Counted from the first letter of the stretch, positions 26,442 through 36,295 are shown. The stretch is 64,000 bases of DNA from Methylopila capsulata (GCF_016907975.1 NZ_JAFBCY010000001.1:1116001-1180000); one strand, 5' to 3'. Numbers and translations: made by a program. The notes: generated by a model from the sequence alone, not told the origin.

Positions 26442-27281
26442 ATGAGCGCAGTTCCCGTCTCACCCGCAGCCCCCGTCGACGACGGACGGCCGAAGCCCGT
26501 CCCGGGCGCCGCGCGCGACCGCCGGCTGAAGCTCGCCGCGCTCCGTCTCGCGCTGCTCGTGGCGCTGCTCGCCATCTGGCAGGTCGCGTCGCTCGGCGCG
26601 CCGCCCTTCGTGCTGCCGAGCCCGATGCGCGTCTGGGAGGCCTGGACGACGCTGGTCGCCTCCCCGACCTTCTGGAAGGACCTCGGCGTCACCTTCGAGC
26701 GCATCGTCACGGGCTTCGCGCTGGCCGCCATCTTCGGCGTCGTGGTCGGCCTCGTGCTCGGCGCGAGCAAGACGCTCGGCGAGTTCTTCGAGCCGGTGCT
26801 GACGCTGATCACCACCGTCTCGTCGGCGATCTGGGCGATCTTCGCGCTGATCTGGTTCGGCCTGTCGAACTGGACGACGATCTTCGTGGTGTTCATGACC
26901 GCGATGCCGTTGATCCTGACCACGGTCTGGCAGGGCACCCGGACGGTGAACGCCGATTTCGTGGAGCTCGCGCGCACCTTCCGCATGTCGCAGGCGCAGG
27001 TGCTGACCAAGATCTACCTGCCGACGATCCTGCCGCTGTTTTTCTCGTCGGCCCGCCTCGCCTTCGGTTTCGGCGCGCGCGTCAGTCTCGTGGCGGAGAC
27101 GCTCGGCGCCTCGAGCGGGGTCGGCGTCCGCCTCAAGCAGGCCGCCGACCTGCTGCAGACCGACCAGGTGTTCGCCTGGACGCTGACGCTGGTCGCGCTG
27201 ATGCTCGCCCTCGAAGCCCTCGTCCTCAAGCCGCTCGAAGCCCGCCTCTTCCGCTGGAAGAAGCAGGCCGAGGCGTCGTGA
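26442..27281 (+). CDS. ABC importer permease, nitrate/taurine type
   Basis: The 279-residue protein starts two bases after the ATPase stop. It has about six membrane segments (LAALRLALLVALLAIWQVASL; GFALAAIFGVVVGLVLGASK; and others), and the cytoplasmic coupling loop ELARTFRMSQAQVLTKIYLPTILP of BPD permeases. This type works as a homodimer with the ATPase. It overlaps the first possible start of the following binding-protein gene. Confidence 0.9.
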   Translation: MSAVPVSPAAPVDDGRPKPVPGAARDRRLKLAALRLALLVALLAIWQVASLGAPPFVLPSPMRVWEAWTTLVASPTFWKDLGVTFERIVTGFALAAIFGVVVGLVLGASKTLGEFFEPVLTLITTVSSAIWAIFALIWFGLSNWTTIFVVFMTAMPLILTTVWQGTRTVNADFVELARTFRMSQAQVLTKIYLPTILPLFFSSARLAFGFGARVSLVAETLGASSGVGVRLKQAADLLQTDQVFAWTLTLVALMLALEALVLKPLEARLFRWKKQAEAS

Positions 27282-27322
27282 CCGCCCGCCGCCCGCTCAA
27301 CCCCGTCCGTGGAGCTTTCACC

Positions 27323-28303
27323 GTGAAGCGCATCGCAGTCCTCGCCGCCGCCTTCGCCGCGGCTCTCGTCGCGGCCGCCCCCGCGCAGGCCGAAAAGGTC
27401 CGCATCGGCTACTGGAGCTCGGGCGTCAGCCTCGGCTTCGGCGCGGTGCTGGAGACCGGCAAGTTCATGGAAAAGCAGGGGCTCGAGGTCGAATACCTCA
27501 AGTTCCCGGATGTGAACGCCCCGACCAAGGCGCTGGCGGCCGGCGCCATCGACTTCGCGATCGGCGCTCCGGCGGCGGGCGCCTTCAGCGTCGCGGTCGA
27601 CGGCCTGCCGCTGTCGATCGTGCTCGCGACCCAGGTCGCGGAGCTCGACTTCGTGGTGCCCGAGGACTCGCCCGTGAAGACCATGGCGGACCTGAAGGGC
27701 AAGAAGGTCGGCGGCTCGCCGGCCGGCAGCGCCACCGCCGCCATCACCTCGGCGATCCTCGCGACCAACTACGGCATCAAGGCCGGCGAGTACGAGGCGG
27801 TGCCCGGCAACGACCCGCGGCTGGCGCAGTTCCTGGTGCAGAAGGACATCGACGCCGCGGCGCTGCGCACAGTGACGATCGCCCTGCTCAAGGACGTCAA
27901 GCTCCGCAAGATCGGCACCTTCCGCGAGGAGTGGACCAAGATCACCAAGCAGCCCGCGCCGCCGGTGCTCGGCGTCGGCGTCATGCGCAACGACTGGCTG
28001 AAGGCGAACCCGGAGGCTGCGGCGAAGGTGATCGCCGGCATGCGCAACGCCTACGAGTTCGGCAAATCGGACAAGACGGCGGTCGCCATGGCCCTCGCCG
28101 CCGCCGCCAACATGAAGGACGAGGACGCCAAGGCCTACGCCGCGCTCTGGGACGGGATCTACACCGTCAGCATGGAGCCCGCCGACGTCGCCTCGCTCAA
28201 GGCTGAGTTCGACGTGTTCAAGACCATCGGCGCGGTCAAGGGCGAGCTGCCCGACGCCGCCCTCGCCACCGCGCCCTACGAGGCGTCCAAGGCCGTCAAG
28301 TGA
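27323..28303 (+). CDS. ABC importer substrate-binding protein
   Basis: The GTG at 27323 follows GGAG and starts a clear signal peptide ([22 protein letters not shown]), preferred over the GTG at 27278. The mature protein of about 300 residues is an NMT1/SsuA-type solute-binding protein: VRIGYWSSGVSLGFGAVLETGKFMEKQGLEVEYLKFPDVNAPTKAL. The ligand is unknown; aliphatic sulfonates, aromatic acids and thiamine precursors are typical for the type. It is periplasmic and delivers substrate to the permease just upstream. Confidence 0.9.
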   Translation: MKRIAVLAAAFAAALVAAAPAQAEKVRIGYWSSGVSLGFGAVLETGKFMEKQGLEVEYLKFPDVNAPTKALAAGAIDFAIGAPAAGAFSVAVDGLPLSIVLATQVAELDFVVPEDSPVKTMADLKGKKVGGSPAGSATAAITSAILATNYGIKAGEYEAVPGNDPRLAQFLVQKDIDAAALRTVTIALLKDVKLRKIGTFREEWTKITKQPAPPVLGVGVMRNDWLKANPEAAAKVIAGMRNAYEFGKSDKTAVAMALAAAANMKDEDAKAYAALWDGIYTVSMEPADVASLKAEFDVFKTIGAVKGELPDAALATAPYEASKAVK

Positions 28304-28370
28304 CGGCCTGACCGCGGCTTCAACGCCAAACGACAAGCGCGAAACGCGCCGCACAAGAGAAAGCGACCCA

Positions 28371-29387
28371 ATGCCCAAGACAATGAAGGCCCTTCTGCTC
28401 AAGCAGCACGGCGACGTCTCCGACCTCGTGGTCGTGGACGACTACCCCGTCCCGACCGCGGACGCCGGCCATGTGGTGATCCGCGTCGGCGCCTCCTCGT
28501 TCAACTACCACGACGTCTTCACCGTGAAGGGCATGCCGGGCATCAAGGTGCCGCTGCCGGTGATCATCGGCCTCGACATGGCCGGCGAGATCACCGAGGT
28601 CGGCGACGGCGTCGAGGGCTGGAGCGTGGGCGACCGCGTGCTGGTCAACCCGCTCTATCCCAACAAGGGCCTGATGGGCGAAATGCTCGACGGCGGCATG
28701 GCGCAGTACTGCAAGGTCTCGGCCGGCCAGCTGATCCGCATGCCGGACAAGGTGAGCTTCGTCGACGCGGCCTCGCTGCCGGTCGCCTACGGCACCGCGC
28801 ACCGCATGCTCGTGACCCACAAGACGGTGAAGGCCGGCGACAAGGTGCTGATCCTCGGCGCCTCGGGCGGCGTCGGCACCGGCTGCGTGATGCTGGCGAA
28901 GCAACTCGGCTGCGAGGTCATCGCCTGCGCCGGCAGCGACGACAAGATGGCGCGCCTGAAGGAGCTGGGCGCCGACCACGTCGTGAACTACCGCGAGACC
29001 GACTTCTCGCGCTGGGCCATCCAGCAGTACGGCAAGCCGCAGCGCCGGAGCTACGAAGGCGGCGTCGACGTCGTCATCAACTTCACCGGCGGCGACACCT
29101 GGGCGCCCTCGCTGAAGTGCGTGAAGCGCGGCGGCACGATCCTCACCTGCGGCGCGACCGCGGGCCACGACCCGAAGGAAGACCTCCGCTACATCTGGAG
29201 CTTCGAGCTCAAGATCATCGGCTCCAACAGCTTCTACGACGACGACCTCGCGGCGCTCATGGACATGATCCAGGAGGGGACGCTGAAGCCGGTGGTCGAC
29301 AAGGAGCTGCCGCTGGAAGAGGCCGCGGAAGGCCTCCGGATGATCCGCGACCGCGAGGTCATGGGCAAGATCGTGGTGACGCCATGA
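28371..29387 (+). CDS. MDR oxidoreductase, quinone-oxidoreductase-like
   Basis: The 338-residue protein has GroES-like and Rossmann domains. FNYHDVFTVKGMPGIKVPLPVIIGLDMAGEI replaces the zinc-binding Cys-Gly-x-Asp of alcohol dehydrogenases, and the four-cysteine structural zinc loop is missing, so it is of the zinc-free QOR kind. The NAD(P)H motif is LGASGGVGTGCVMLAKQLG near 162. It could reduce an enone or enoyl-CoA. It overlaps the thioesterase start by four bases (ATGA), showing tight coupling. Confidence 0.88.
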   Translation: MPKTMKALLLKQHGDVSDLVVVDDYPVPTADAGHVVIRVGASSFNYHDVFTVKGMPGIKVPLPVIIGLDMAGEITEVGDGVEGWSVGDRVLVNPLYPNKGLMGEMLDGGMAQYCKVSAGQLIRMPDKVSFVDAASLPVAYGTAHRMLVTHKTVKAGDKVLILGASGGVGTGCVMLAKQLGCEVIACAGSDDKMARLKELGADHVVNYRETDFSRWAIQQYGKPQRRSYEGGVDVVINFTGGDTWAPSLKCVKRGGTILTCGATAGHDPKEDLRYIWSFELKIIGSNSFYDDDLAALMDMIQEGTLKPVVDKELPLEEAAEGLRMIRDREVMGKIVVTP

Positions 29388-29824
29388 GCGCCGAAAACAC
29401 GAGCGAGACCAAGCCGATGATCACCGCAGCCGAGGTCGAGGAGAAGCTGCTGCGCGGGCCCTTCCACCAGTGGCTCGGCCTCAAGGTCGTCTCGGTCGGC
29501 GACGGCGAGATCGAGCTGACCGCGACCTGGCGGCCGGAATGGGTCGTCAACGCCGAGCGCGGCTACGTCCACGGCGGCATCCTCGCCACCCTGATCGACC
29601 TTACGGCCGACTGGGCGCTGGTCTCGAAGACCGGCCGCGGCGTGCCGACGGTGGACCTGCGCGTGGACTACCACCGCGCCGCCATGCAGGGCGACCTGAC
29701 GGCGAAGGGCAAGGTCGTGAAGTTCGGCGGCACGCTTTCGGTCGCCGAGGCGCAAGTGCTTGATTCCGAAGGCCGACTGCTCGCCAGCGGCCGCGGCGTC
29801 TACATGACCGCGACGCCGAAGTGA
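29384..29824 (+). CDS. Hotdog-fold (PaaI-type) thioesterase
   Basis: The ATG at 29384 overlaps the stop of the oxidoreductase gene. The 146-residue protein has the PaaI-like pattern GPFHQWLGLKVV, ERGYVHGGILATLIDLTADWAL and VDLRVDYHRAA, with the HGG helix that carries the catalytic region. It cleaves acyl-CoA or acyl thioesters. Together with the acyl-CoA ligase downstream it implies a CoA-linked step in the cluster's pathway. Confidence 0.88.
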   Translation: MSAENTSETKPMITAAEVEEKLLRGPFHQWLGLKVVSVGDGEIELTATWRPEWVVNAERGYVHGGILATLIDLTADWALVSKTGRGVPTVDLRVDYHRAAMQGDLTAKGKVVKFGGTLSVAEAQVLDSEGRLLASGRGVYMTATPK

Positions 29825-29836
29825 GGGCCTGAGGCG

Positions 29837-30643
29837 ATGGCGGACGGGACGGCGGCGGCGCTCGACCATGTGGTCGTCAACGTGCTGCGCGGCATGGACG
29901 GGGCGGCGGCGATCTTCGCCGCGCTCGGCTTCCAGCTGACGCCGCTCGGCCGCCATTCGCTGGGCTCCATCAACCACCTGATGATGACGCCGGGCGGCTA
30001 TCTCGAGCTGGTCGGCGTTCCCACTGAGGGCAAGCAGCGCCAGGAGGTGCTGGACAGCCCCTTCGGCCTCAACGGCCTCGTGCTGAAAAGCGACGACGCC
30101 GACGCGACTTACGCCCGGCTCGGAGCCGCCGGCCTCGCCCCCTCCCCGCCGGTCGCGTTCTCGCGGCCGGTGGAGATCGACGGCCAGGTTCTCGACGCGC
30201 GGTTCCGCACCGTCCGGGTTCCCGCGGCGCGGTTTCCCGCCGGCCGGGTCTACTTCTGCGAGCACCTGACGCCCGAACTGGTCTGGCGGCCGGAGTGGCT
30301 CACCCACCCCAACGGCTTCGTCCGGCTCGACCGGATCGAGGTGACGTCGGGTGAACCGCGGGCTGACGCGGCGGCCTACGCCGCGGCCGCCGGGGTTAAC
30401 ACGGGGTTAACCGAGGACGGCGCCGCCACCGTCGCCCTCGCCGATGATTTCGCGATCGACGTCGTTCCGGGCGACCGGCCGCGCTTCGCGACGCTCGGGC
30501 TGTCGTTCGACGGCCTCGACGCGATCGCCGCGCGCGCCGCCGCCACGCCCGGCGCCGACTGGACGGGACCGGGGTCCGACGGGACGGCGACCCTCGCCAT
30601 CCCCTCCCTCGACCTCACCCTCGCCTGCCGGAGCCTGCGATGA
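29837..30643 (+). CDS. VOC-superfamily (glyoxalase-like) protein
   Basis: The 268-residue protein starts LDHVVVNVLRGMDGAAAIFAALGFQLTPLGRHSLGSINHLMMTPGGYLELVG, the beta-alpha-beta-beta-beta unit of Glyoxalase_3-type VOC proteins, with His, Glu and other possible metal ligands. Members are dioxygenases, isomerases or lyases. RVYFCEHLTPELVWRPEW is typical of this subgroup. The reaction is unknown. It overlaps the ligase start by four bases. Confidence 0.85.
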   Translation: MADGTAAALDHVVVNVLRGMDGAAAIFAALGFQLTPLGRHSLGSINHLMMTPGGYLELVGVPTEGKQRQEVLDSPFGLNGLVLKSDDADATYARLGAAGLAPSPPVAFSRPVEIDGQVLDARFRTVRVPAARFPAGRVYFCEHLTPELVWRPEWLTHPNGFVRLDRIEVTSGEPRADAAAYAAAAGVNTGLTEDGAATVALADDFAIDVVPGDRPRFATLGLSFDGLDAIAARAAATPGADWTGPGSDGTATLAIPSLDLTLACRSLR

Positions 30644-32124
30644 ACGCCGTCACCAACCTCGGGGCCGTCCTGTCCGCGACCGGCGACGCCGCAGCCCCGG
30701 CGATCGTCGGGATCGGGCTCGACGGCTCCGAGACCCTCCTCACCCGCGGCGACCTCGACGCCATGGCGAACGCCTTCTCCCGCGGCCTCGCCGCCCACGG
30801 GATCCATCGCGGCGACCGCGTCGCGATCCTGGCGGCGAACCGGCCCGACACCGTCGCGCTTCTTCTCGGGGCGATGCGGGCGGGGGTCGTGCCCGTCCCG
30901 CTGAACTTCAAGTTCCCGGACGCGACCATCGCCCAGATCGTCGCCGACAGCGGCGCGAAGGTGGTGTTCTGCGACGCGGAGCGCCTCGACCATGCGCCGG
31001 CGGGGGTCCCCGTGGCGTCGCTCGAAACCGAACTCGACGGCTGGCTCGATCCCGGCCCGTTCGCGCCCGTCGATCCGGCGCCGGACGAGGCGGCGATGAT
31101 GCTGTTCACCTCCGGCTCCACCGGCCGGCCGAAGGGCGTCCGGCTCAGCCACGCCAGCCATCTCTGGGTGGTGCGCACGCGCATGGCCGACGACGACCTC
31201 GCCGGCGAACGCATGCTGATCGCGGCGCCCCTCTACCACATGAACGCGCTGGCCAACGCCCTGCTGGCGCTGGCGAGCGGGGCGACGGTGCTGCTGCTGC
31301 CGCAGTTCCAGGCCAGGGCCTACATCGCCGCGATCGACCGCCATCGCGCGACCTGGGCGACCGCGGTGCCCCCGATGATCGCCATGATGCTGCGCGAGAA
31401 GGAAGCGCTCGCCGGCGCCGATCTCTCCAGCGTCCGGGTGGTGCGCATGGGCTCCGCGCCGGTGAACGACGCGCTCGCGGCCCAGACCCGCGCGCTGCTG
31501 CCGAACGCCCGCATCATCAACGCCTACGGCACCACCGAGGGCGGCCCCGTGGTGTTCTCGGACCCCGACGGCGCGGCCCCGACCGGATCGGTCGGCCGCC
31601 CGCATCCGGGCGTGGAGGTCCGCCTCGTCGGCCCCGACGCCCCCGACCTCGGCGTGCTGCAGATGAAGAGCCCGGCGATCATGCTGGGCTATCATGAGCG
31701 GCCGGACGTGCGCTCGCCGATCCTGGCGGACGGGTTCTACGACTCCGGCGACGTGTTCCGGCGCGACGCCGATGGGTTCTATTTCTTCGTCGGCCGGGTC
31801 GACGACATGTTCGTCTCCGGCGGCGAGAACATCTTCCCGGGCGAGGTCGAGACCATGCTCGAGACCCATCCCGACGTGCTGCAGGCGAGCGTCGTGCCGG
31901 TGGAGGACGACATCAAGGGCCAGAAGCCGGTCGCCTTCGTGGTGCGCCGGCCGGGCTCCAGCCTCGACGAGGCGACGCTCAAGGCCTTCGCCCTCGCGAA
32001 CGCCCCGGCCTACCAGCATCCGCGCCGGGTGTGGTTCCTGGACCAGACGCCGCTCGCCTCCACCAACAAGATCGACCGCGCGGCCCTCAAGGCCCGCGCC
32101 GAGGCGGAGCTGAGGGGGTCGTGA
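30640..32124 (+). CDS. Acyl-CoA synthetase (AMP-forming)
   Basis: The 494-residue protein belongs to the ANL superfamily. The ATP/AMP motif is [17 protein letters not shown] near 153; YGTTEGG follows near 293; [40 protein letters not shown] near 364 gives the hinge; the catalytic Lys is in [10 protein letters not shown] near the C-terminus. It activates a carboxylic acid as its CoA thioester. The acid is unknown but is presumably the imported compound or a product of it. Confidence 0.92.
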   Translation: MNAVTNLGAVLSATGDAAAPAIVGIGLDGSETLLTRGDLDAMANAFSRGLAAHGIHRGDRVAILAANRPDTVALLLGAMRAGVVPVPLNFKFPDATIAQIVADSGAKVVFCDAERLDHAPAGVPVASLETELDGWLDPGPFAPVDPAPDEAAMMLFTSGSTGRPKGVRLSHASHLWVVRTRMADDDLAGERMLIAAPLYHMNALANALLALASGATVLLLPQFQARAYIAAIDRHRATWATAVPPMIAMMLREKEALAGADLSSVRVVRMGSAPVNDALAAQTRALLPNARIINAYGTTEGGPVVFSDPDGAAPTGSVGRPHPGVEVRLVGPDAPDLGVLQMKSPAIMLGYHERPDVRSPILADGFYDSGDVFRRDADGFYFFVGRVDDMFVSGGENIFPGEVETMLETHPDVLQASVVPVEDDIKGQKPVAFVVRRPGSSLDEATLKAFALANAPAYQHPRRVWFLDQTPLASTNKIDRAALKARAEAELRGS

Positions 32125-32230
32125 AGGTGATCATCGGCCTCCGCCGCGCTGCGTCCGAGACCGGAGCGCGACGCCTCCACCCCCGGCCCCTCCCCGCAAG
32201 GGGGACGGGGGCAACGTCGAGCGTGCTCCC

Positions 32231-33331
32231 ATGCTGACCGCCGCGACCCCCGCCTCCGCCGCCACGACCTCCGAGCCCTGCCGCCGCGCCTGGGTGGCGC
32301 AGGCGATCGCGCGGCTGGAGGCCGAGAGCGCCCGCTCCGCCGACACCCATCTGCTGCGGCTCGAACTGCCGAAGGCGCCCGGCATCGCGCTCTACCTCAA
32401 GGACGAGTCCAGCCACCCCACCGGCAGCCTCAAGCACCGGCTGGCGCGGTCGCTGTTCCTCTATGCGCTCTGCAACGGCTGGATCGGACCGGACACGCCG
32501 ATCGTCGAGTCCTCCTCCGGCTCGACCGCGATCTCGGAGGCCTACTTCGCCCGGCTGCTGGGGCTCAGCTTCGTCGCGGTGATGCCGCGGTCGACCTCGC
32601 GCGAGAAGATCGCGGCGATCGCGTTCCACGGCGGCCGGCCGCATCTCGTCGACCATGGCGACGTCTCCGGCGAGGCGCGCCGGCTGGCGGCGGAGATCGG
32701 CGGCCACTTCATGGACCAGTTCACCTACGCCGAGCGGGCGACGGACTGGCGCGGCAACAACAACATCGCCGAGACGATGTTCGCGCAGCTCGCGCTGGAG
32801 GACCGCCCGGTCCCGGACTGGGTGGTCTGCGGCGCCGGCACCGGCGGCACCTCGGCGACGATCGGGCGCTACCTGCGCTACCGCAAGCTCTCGACCTCCC
32901 TCTGCGTGGCGGACCCGGAAAGCTCGGTGTTCCACCGCCACTACGCCGAGCGCTCGGTGACTCGGGTCGAGCGCTGCGACAGCGTGATCGAGGGCATCGG
33001 CCGCACGACGGTGGAGCCGTCCTTCGTGCCGGAGCTCGTCGACCGGATGATCGTCGCGCCGGACGCCGCGAGCGTCGCCGCCGCCCGGCTCGTCAGCGAC
33101 ATTCTCGGCCGCCCCTGCGGCGGCTCCACCGGCACCAACGTCTGGGCCTGCCTGACGCTGATCGAGGAAATGCAGGCGGCGGGCCGCGACGGCGCGATCG
33201 TGACGCTGCTCTGCGACAGCGGCGAGCGTTACCGCTCCACCCTGTTCGACGACGCCTGGATCGCCGGCCGCGGCCTCGACCTCGCCCCCGCGCAGGCCCG
33301 CCTCGCCGCGGTGTTCGGGCGGGACGTCTGA
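32231..33331 (+). CDS. PLP-dependent beta-family enzyme (cysteine synthase/desulfhydrase-like)
   Basis: The 366-residue protein has the PLP lysine in [19 protein letters not shown] (about residue 65), the phosphate and substrate loops in [18 protein letters not shown] and [19 protein letters not shown], and [10 protein letters not shown] near the C-terminus. It is of the Cds1-like branch of the cysteine synthase family, members of which break L-cysteine to sulfide, pyruvate and ammonia. Beta-elimination or beta-replacement on an S-conjugate is therefore a plausible role. It is 106 bases downstream of the ligase and could have its own start. Confidence 0.85.
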   Translation: MLTAATPASAATTSEPCRRAWVAQAIARLEAESARSADTHLLRLELPKAPGIALYLKDESSHPTGSLKHRLARSLFLYALCNGWIGPDTPIVESSSGSTAISEAYFARLLGLSFVAVMPRSTSREKIAAIAFHGGRPHLVDHGDVSGEARRLAAEIGGHFMDQFTYAERATDWRGNNNIAETMFAQLALEDRPVPDWVVCGAGTGGTSATIGRYLRYRKLSTSLCVADPESSVFHRHYAERSVTRVERCDSVIEGIGRTTVEPSFVPELVDRMIVAPDAASVAAARLVSDILGRPCGGSTGTNVWACLTLIEEMQAAGRDGAIVTLLCDSGERYRSTLFDDAWIAGRGLDLAPAQARLAAVFGRDV

Positions 33332-33372
33332 GGACGGGATGACGTGACCACGCAGACCGGAACGAGGATCCA

Positions 33373-34995
33373 ATGACCCACTTCGACTGGACCGCGGGCT
33401 ATCCGTCGCGCCGCATGCCCGTGTTCGGGCGGAACGTGGTCTCGACCTCGCACCCGCTCGGGGCGCAGGCGGGGCTCAAGATGCTGCACCAGGGCGGAAA
33501 CGCCGTGGACGCCGCGATCGCCTCGGCCGCGGTGATGACGCTGGTGGAGCCCTGCAGCAACGGCCTTGGCTCCGACGCCTACTGCATCCTGTGGGACGGA
33601 AAGCAGTTGCACGGCCTCAACGCGTCGGGCGGGGCGCCGGCGGCCTGGACGCCGGACTACTTCGCCGCGAAATACGGAGAGGGCCGCGCGCGGCCGCCGA
33701 TGCGCGGGTGGGACAGCGTCACCGTGCCGGGCGCGGTCGGCTCCTGGGTCGCGCTCAGCGAGCGCTTCGGCTCGCTGCCGCTGGAGGAAGTGCTGGAGCC
33801 CGCGATCGAGATCGCCGAGCGCGGCTACCTCGCGCCGACCGTCGTGCAGCAGAAATGGGACGCCGCCGCGAAGGTCCGGGACCTCGCCGGCGCGCCCGGC
33901 TTCGCCGAGCTGTTCCTGCCGCGCGGGCGCGCGCCGGAGGTGGGCGAACTGGTGACGCTGCCGGGGGCCGCGCGCACGCTGCGCGCGATCGGCGCGACCA
34001 GGGGCGACGCGTTCTACCGGGGCGAGATCGCCGAGGCGATGGCGGCCCACGCCGCCGCGAACGGCGGCGCGATGACGGTCGCGGACCTCGCGGCCTTCCG
34101 CCCGGAATGGGTCGAGCCGATCGCCAAGACCTACCGCGGCTACACGGTCCACGAGATCCCGCCGAACGGACAGGGCATCGCCGCCCTGATCGCTCTCGGC
34201 ATTCTCTCGCACTTCGATCTGGCGGAGATGGAGGCGGACGGGGTGGACGCCAACCACCTGCAGATCGAGGCGATGAAGCTCGCCTTCGCCGACACCTACG
34301 CCCATGTGGCCGACCTCGCCCACATGCGGGTGACGCCGGCGCAGCTGCTCGACGACGCCCATCTGGCGGAGGCCGCGAAGCTGATCGACCCGCGCCGCGC
34401 GCAGGTCTTCGCGCCGCGAAACCCGGTGAAGGGCGGCACGATCTACCTCACCGCGGCCGACGAGAGCGGCATGATGGTGAGCTTCATCCAGTCGAACTTC
34501 ATGGGCTTCGGCTCCGGCGTCTGCCTGCCCGAATGGGGCCTGTCGCTGCAGAACCGCGGCCACGGCTTCCACCTCGATCCCGCGAGCCCGAACGTGGTGG
34601 CGCCGGGCAAGCGCCCGTTCCAGACCATCATCCCCGGCTTCCTCACCAAGGATGGCCAGCCCGTCATGAGCTTCGGCGTGATGGGCGGCAACATGCAGCC
34701 GCAGGGGCACATGCAGACGCTGGTGCGGATGATCGACTACGCCCAGAACCCGCAGGCCGCCTGCGACGCGCCGCGCTGGCGCTTCAACGCCGGGCTCGAC
34801 ATCAACGTCGAGGCGACGATGCGGGCGGAGACGATCGCGGGGCTTTCGGCGCGCGGCCACGAGATGAGCGTGATCGAGGACAGCTACCAGGACTTCGGCG
34901 CCGGCCAGTTCATCTGGCGCATGGGCGATCCGGGCGTCGAGGGCTACGCCGCGGCGAGCGACCCCCGCCGCGACGGCTACGCCGCGGTGAGCTGA
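33373..34995 (+). CDS. Gamma-glutamyltransferase-family hydrolase
   Basis: The 540-residue protein starts with VVSTSHPLGAQAGLKMLHQGGNAVDAAIASAAVMTLVEPCSNGLGSDAY, the family's N-terminal core, and has the autoprocessing site with the likely nucleophile T356 in KGGTIYLTAADESGMMVSFIQSNFMGFGSGV. No signal peptide is visible, unlike periplasmic Ggt, so it is probably cytoplasmic. Family members hydrolyse gamma-glutamyl amides or related amides. It closes the cluster and may remove a glutamyl group from a conjugate. It is the last co-directional gene before a REP-like repeat. Confidence 0.9.
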   Translation: MTHFDWTAGYPSRRMPVFGRNVVSTSHPLGAQAGLKMLHQGGNAVDAAIASAAVMTLVEPCSNGLGSDAYCILWDGKQLHGLNASGGAPAAWTPDYFAAKYGEGRARPPMRGWDSVTVPGAVGSWVALSERFGSLPLEEVLEPAIEIAERGYLAPTVVQQKWDAAAKVRDLAGAPGFAELFLPRGRAPEVGELVTLPGAARTLRAIGATRGDAFYRGEIAEAMAAHAAANGGAMTVADLAAFRPEWVEPIAKTYRGYTVHEIPPNGQGIAALIALGILSHFDLAEMEADGVDANHLQIEAMKLAFADTYAHVADLAHMRVTPAQLLDDAHLAEAAKLIDPRRAQVFAPRNPVKGGTIYLTAADESGMMVSFIQSNFMGFGSGVCLPEWGLSLQNRGHGFHLDPASPNVVAPGKRPFQTIIPGFLTKDGQPVMSFGVMGGNMQPQGHMQTLVRMIDYAQNPQAACDAPRWRFNAGLDINVEATMRAETIAGLSARGHEMSVIEDSYQDFGAGQFIWRMGDPGVEGYAAASDPRRDGYAAVS

Positions 34996-35029
34996 GCACA
35001 AACGCGGGCCGTCGAGGGACGCTCGCCAT

Positions 35030-35145
35030 CGTGTCCCGGCGAAAGCCGGGACCCAGAAACGCCAACGCGTCCAGACAGTCCGGGACGCGGTCGAGCATCC
35101 TGCGACGCCGGCGGGCGTCTGGGTCCCGGCTTTCGCCGGGACACG
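35030..35145. repeat. REP-like long inverted repeat
   Basis: A 28-base arm at 35030-35057 is the exact inverse of 35118-35145, with TCCCGGCGAAAGCCGGGA as its central core, itself a small hairpin. It follows the last gene of the GntR cluster and separates it from the convergent lysR. Related inverted repeats with TCCCGG or CCCGGGA cores occur at 54765-54884 and 60973-61083, so this is a genome repeat family and may stop transcription. Confidence 0.8.
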
Positions 35146-35212
35146 CGGCCTCGCTTGTCCCCTCGCCCGCGGCGAGCCGCAACAGCGGCTCTGTTACGCA
35201 GACGCCCCGTCC

Positions 35213-36157
35213 TCAGGCCGCCGGGGCCGAGGCCTGCCGGCCGGCGCGCTTTTCGAGCGCGCTGGTCTCGGCCGACTGGCGCTTCAGCTCCTCCACGAAG
35301 GCGTCGACATGGGGCGCGTCGCCCTTCAGCCGGCGCGTCGCCACGAAGTGCTGGGATTCGAAGCCGTAGCTCTCGGCCTTGATCGCCTTCATCTGGCCGC
35401 GCGAGGCCCAGTCGTCGCCGATGTGGCGCGGCAGGTAGCCGATGAAGCGGCCGGACAGGATCAGCATGGCCTGCGCCTCCATGTGCAGGATCGAGCCGCT
35501 CGCCCGCGGGTGATTGACCCGGTAGAGATCGTCGAGGTGCCGGTAGCGCCGGACCGAGAACAGCGCCGCCTCGATGTCGGCGTGGCGGACGTCCCTCACG
35601 CCGAACAGCGGGTGCCCCGCGCCGCAGTAGAGCGCGTGCGGCTCCCGGCAGAGCGGCGCGTAGGCGACGCCCGGCGCCTTCTGCGAGAACGGGCCGATGA
35701 TGACGTCGCGCCGCCCGTCCATCAGCGCCTGCTCCAACTCCAGCGGCGTGCCGAGCTCCAGGTCGACGAACACCTCCGAGGCGTAGTCCATGTAGCGGCT
35801 GAAGGCGGTCTGCAGGCCGAGCTTCGGGTTGGTCACCACGCCGTCGATGATGCCCACCCGCAGGCGCCCGACGAGCCGCTGGCGGTCGCTGCCGACGCGG
35901 CTCTGGAAGGCGTCGATGTCCTCGAACAGGCGCTTCGCCGCGGCGTAGGTCGACTGGCCGAACGGCGTCAGCCGGAAGCCGCTGCGGCCACGCTCGCAGA
36001 GCTGCCCGCCCATGTTGCGCTCGAGCGCGGCGAGGTGCGTCGAGAGCGTGGACTGCGACAGGTTCAGGACGACCTGCGCGTCCGCGAAGCTGCCGGCCTC
36101 CGCCAGCGCCACGAACACGCGCAGCAGCCTGAGATCGATGTTGTCCAGCCGGCGCAT
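35213..36157 (-). CDS. LysR-family regulator
   Basis: The 314-residue protein starts MRRLDNIDLRLLRVFVALAEAGSFADAQVVLNLSQSTLSTHLAALERNMGGQLC, a LysR head. The effector domain runs from about 95 (GRLRVGIIDGVVTNPKLGLQTAF). It is divergent from the ABC importer cluster, with 138 bases between that hold inverted repeats. It is the likely regulator of the guanidino-compound cluster from 36296 to 43297. Confidence 0.92.
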   Translation of the reverse strand: MRRLDNIDLRLLRVFVALAEAGSFADAQVVLNLSQSTLSTHLAALERNMGGQLCERGRSGFRLTPFGQSTYAAAKRLFEDIDAFQSRVGSDRQRLVGRLRVGIIDGVVTNPKLGLQTAFSRYMDYASEVFVDLELGTPLELEQALMDGRRDVIIGPFSQKAPGVAYAPLCREPHALYCGAGHPLFGVRDVRHADIEAALFSVRRYRHLDDLYRVNHPRASGSILHMEAQAMLILSGRFIGYLPRHIGDDWASRGQMKAIKAESYGFESQHFVATRRLKGDAPHVDAFVEELKRQSAETSALEKRAGRQASAPAA

Positions 36158-36190
36158 GCGATGCGGCTCCCTGAGGTTCGCCAGTGACCG

Positions 36191-36253
36191 ATCTTACATC
36201 GACATTCCTCGATGTAAGATTTCAACATTCATGATTTCCGTCGATATGAAATC
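36191..36253. promoter_or_regulatory. Dyads in the lysR-ABC intergenic region
   Basis: ATCTTACATCGA (36191-36202) and TCGATGTAAGAT (36209-36220) form a perfect inverted repeat with a six-base spacer. A second dyad, GATTTC (36233-36238) and GAAATC (36248-36253), lies further toward the importer. LysR proteins bind T-N11-A dyads and an activation half-site nearer the promoter, which fits both. Confidence 0.65.
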
Positions 36254-36295
36254 GCGCAAGCATCCGGCCATCGTCCCCGCCCGGAGCTTGCCCGC

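Noticed and set aside
34996-35212. CRISPR-like repeats
   Set aside because: Only one inverted pair is present, with no regular direct repeats and spacers; it is a REP-like element. No CRISPR array was seen anywhere.
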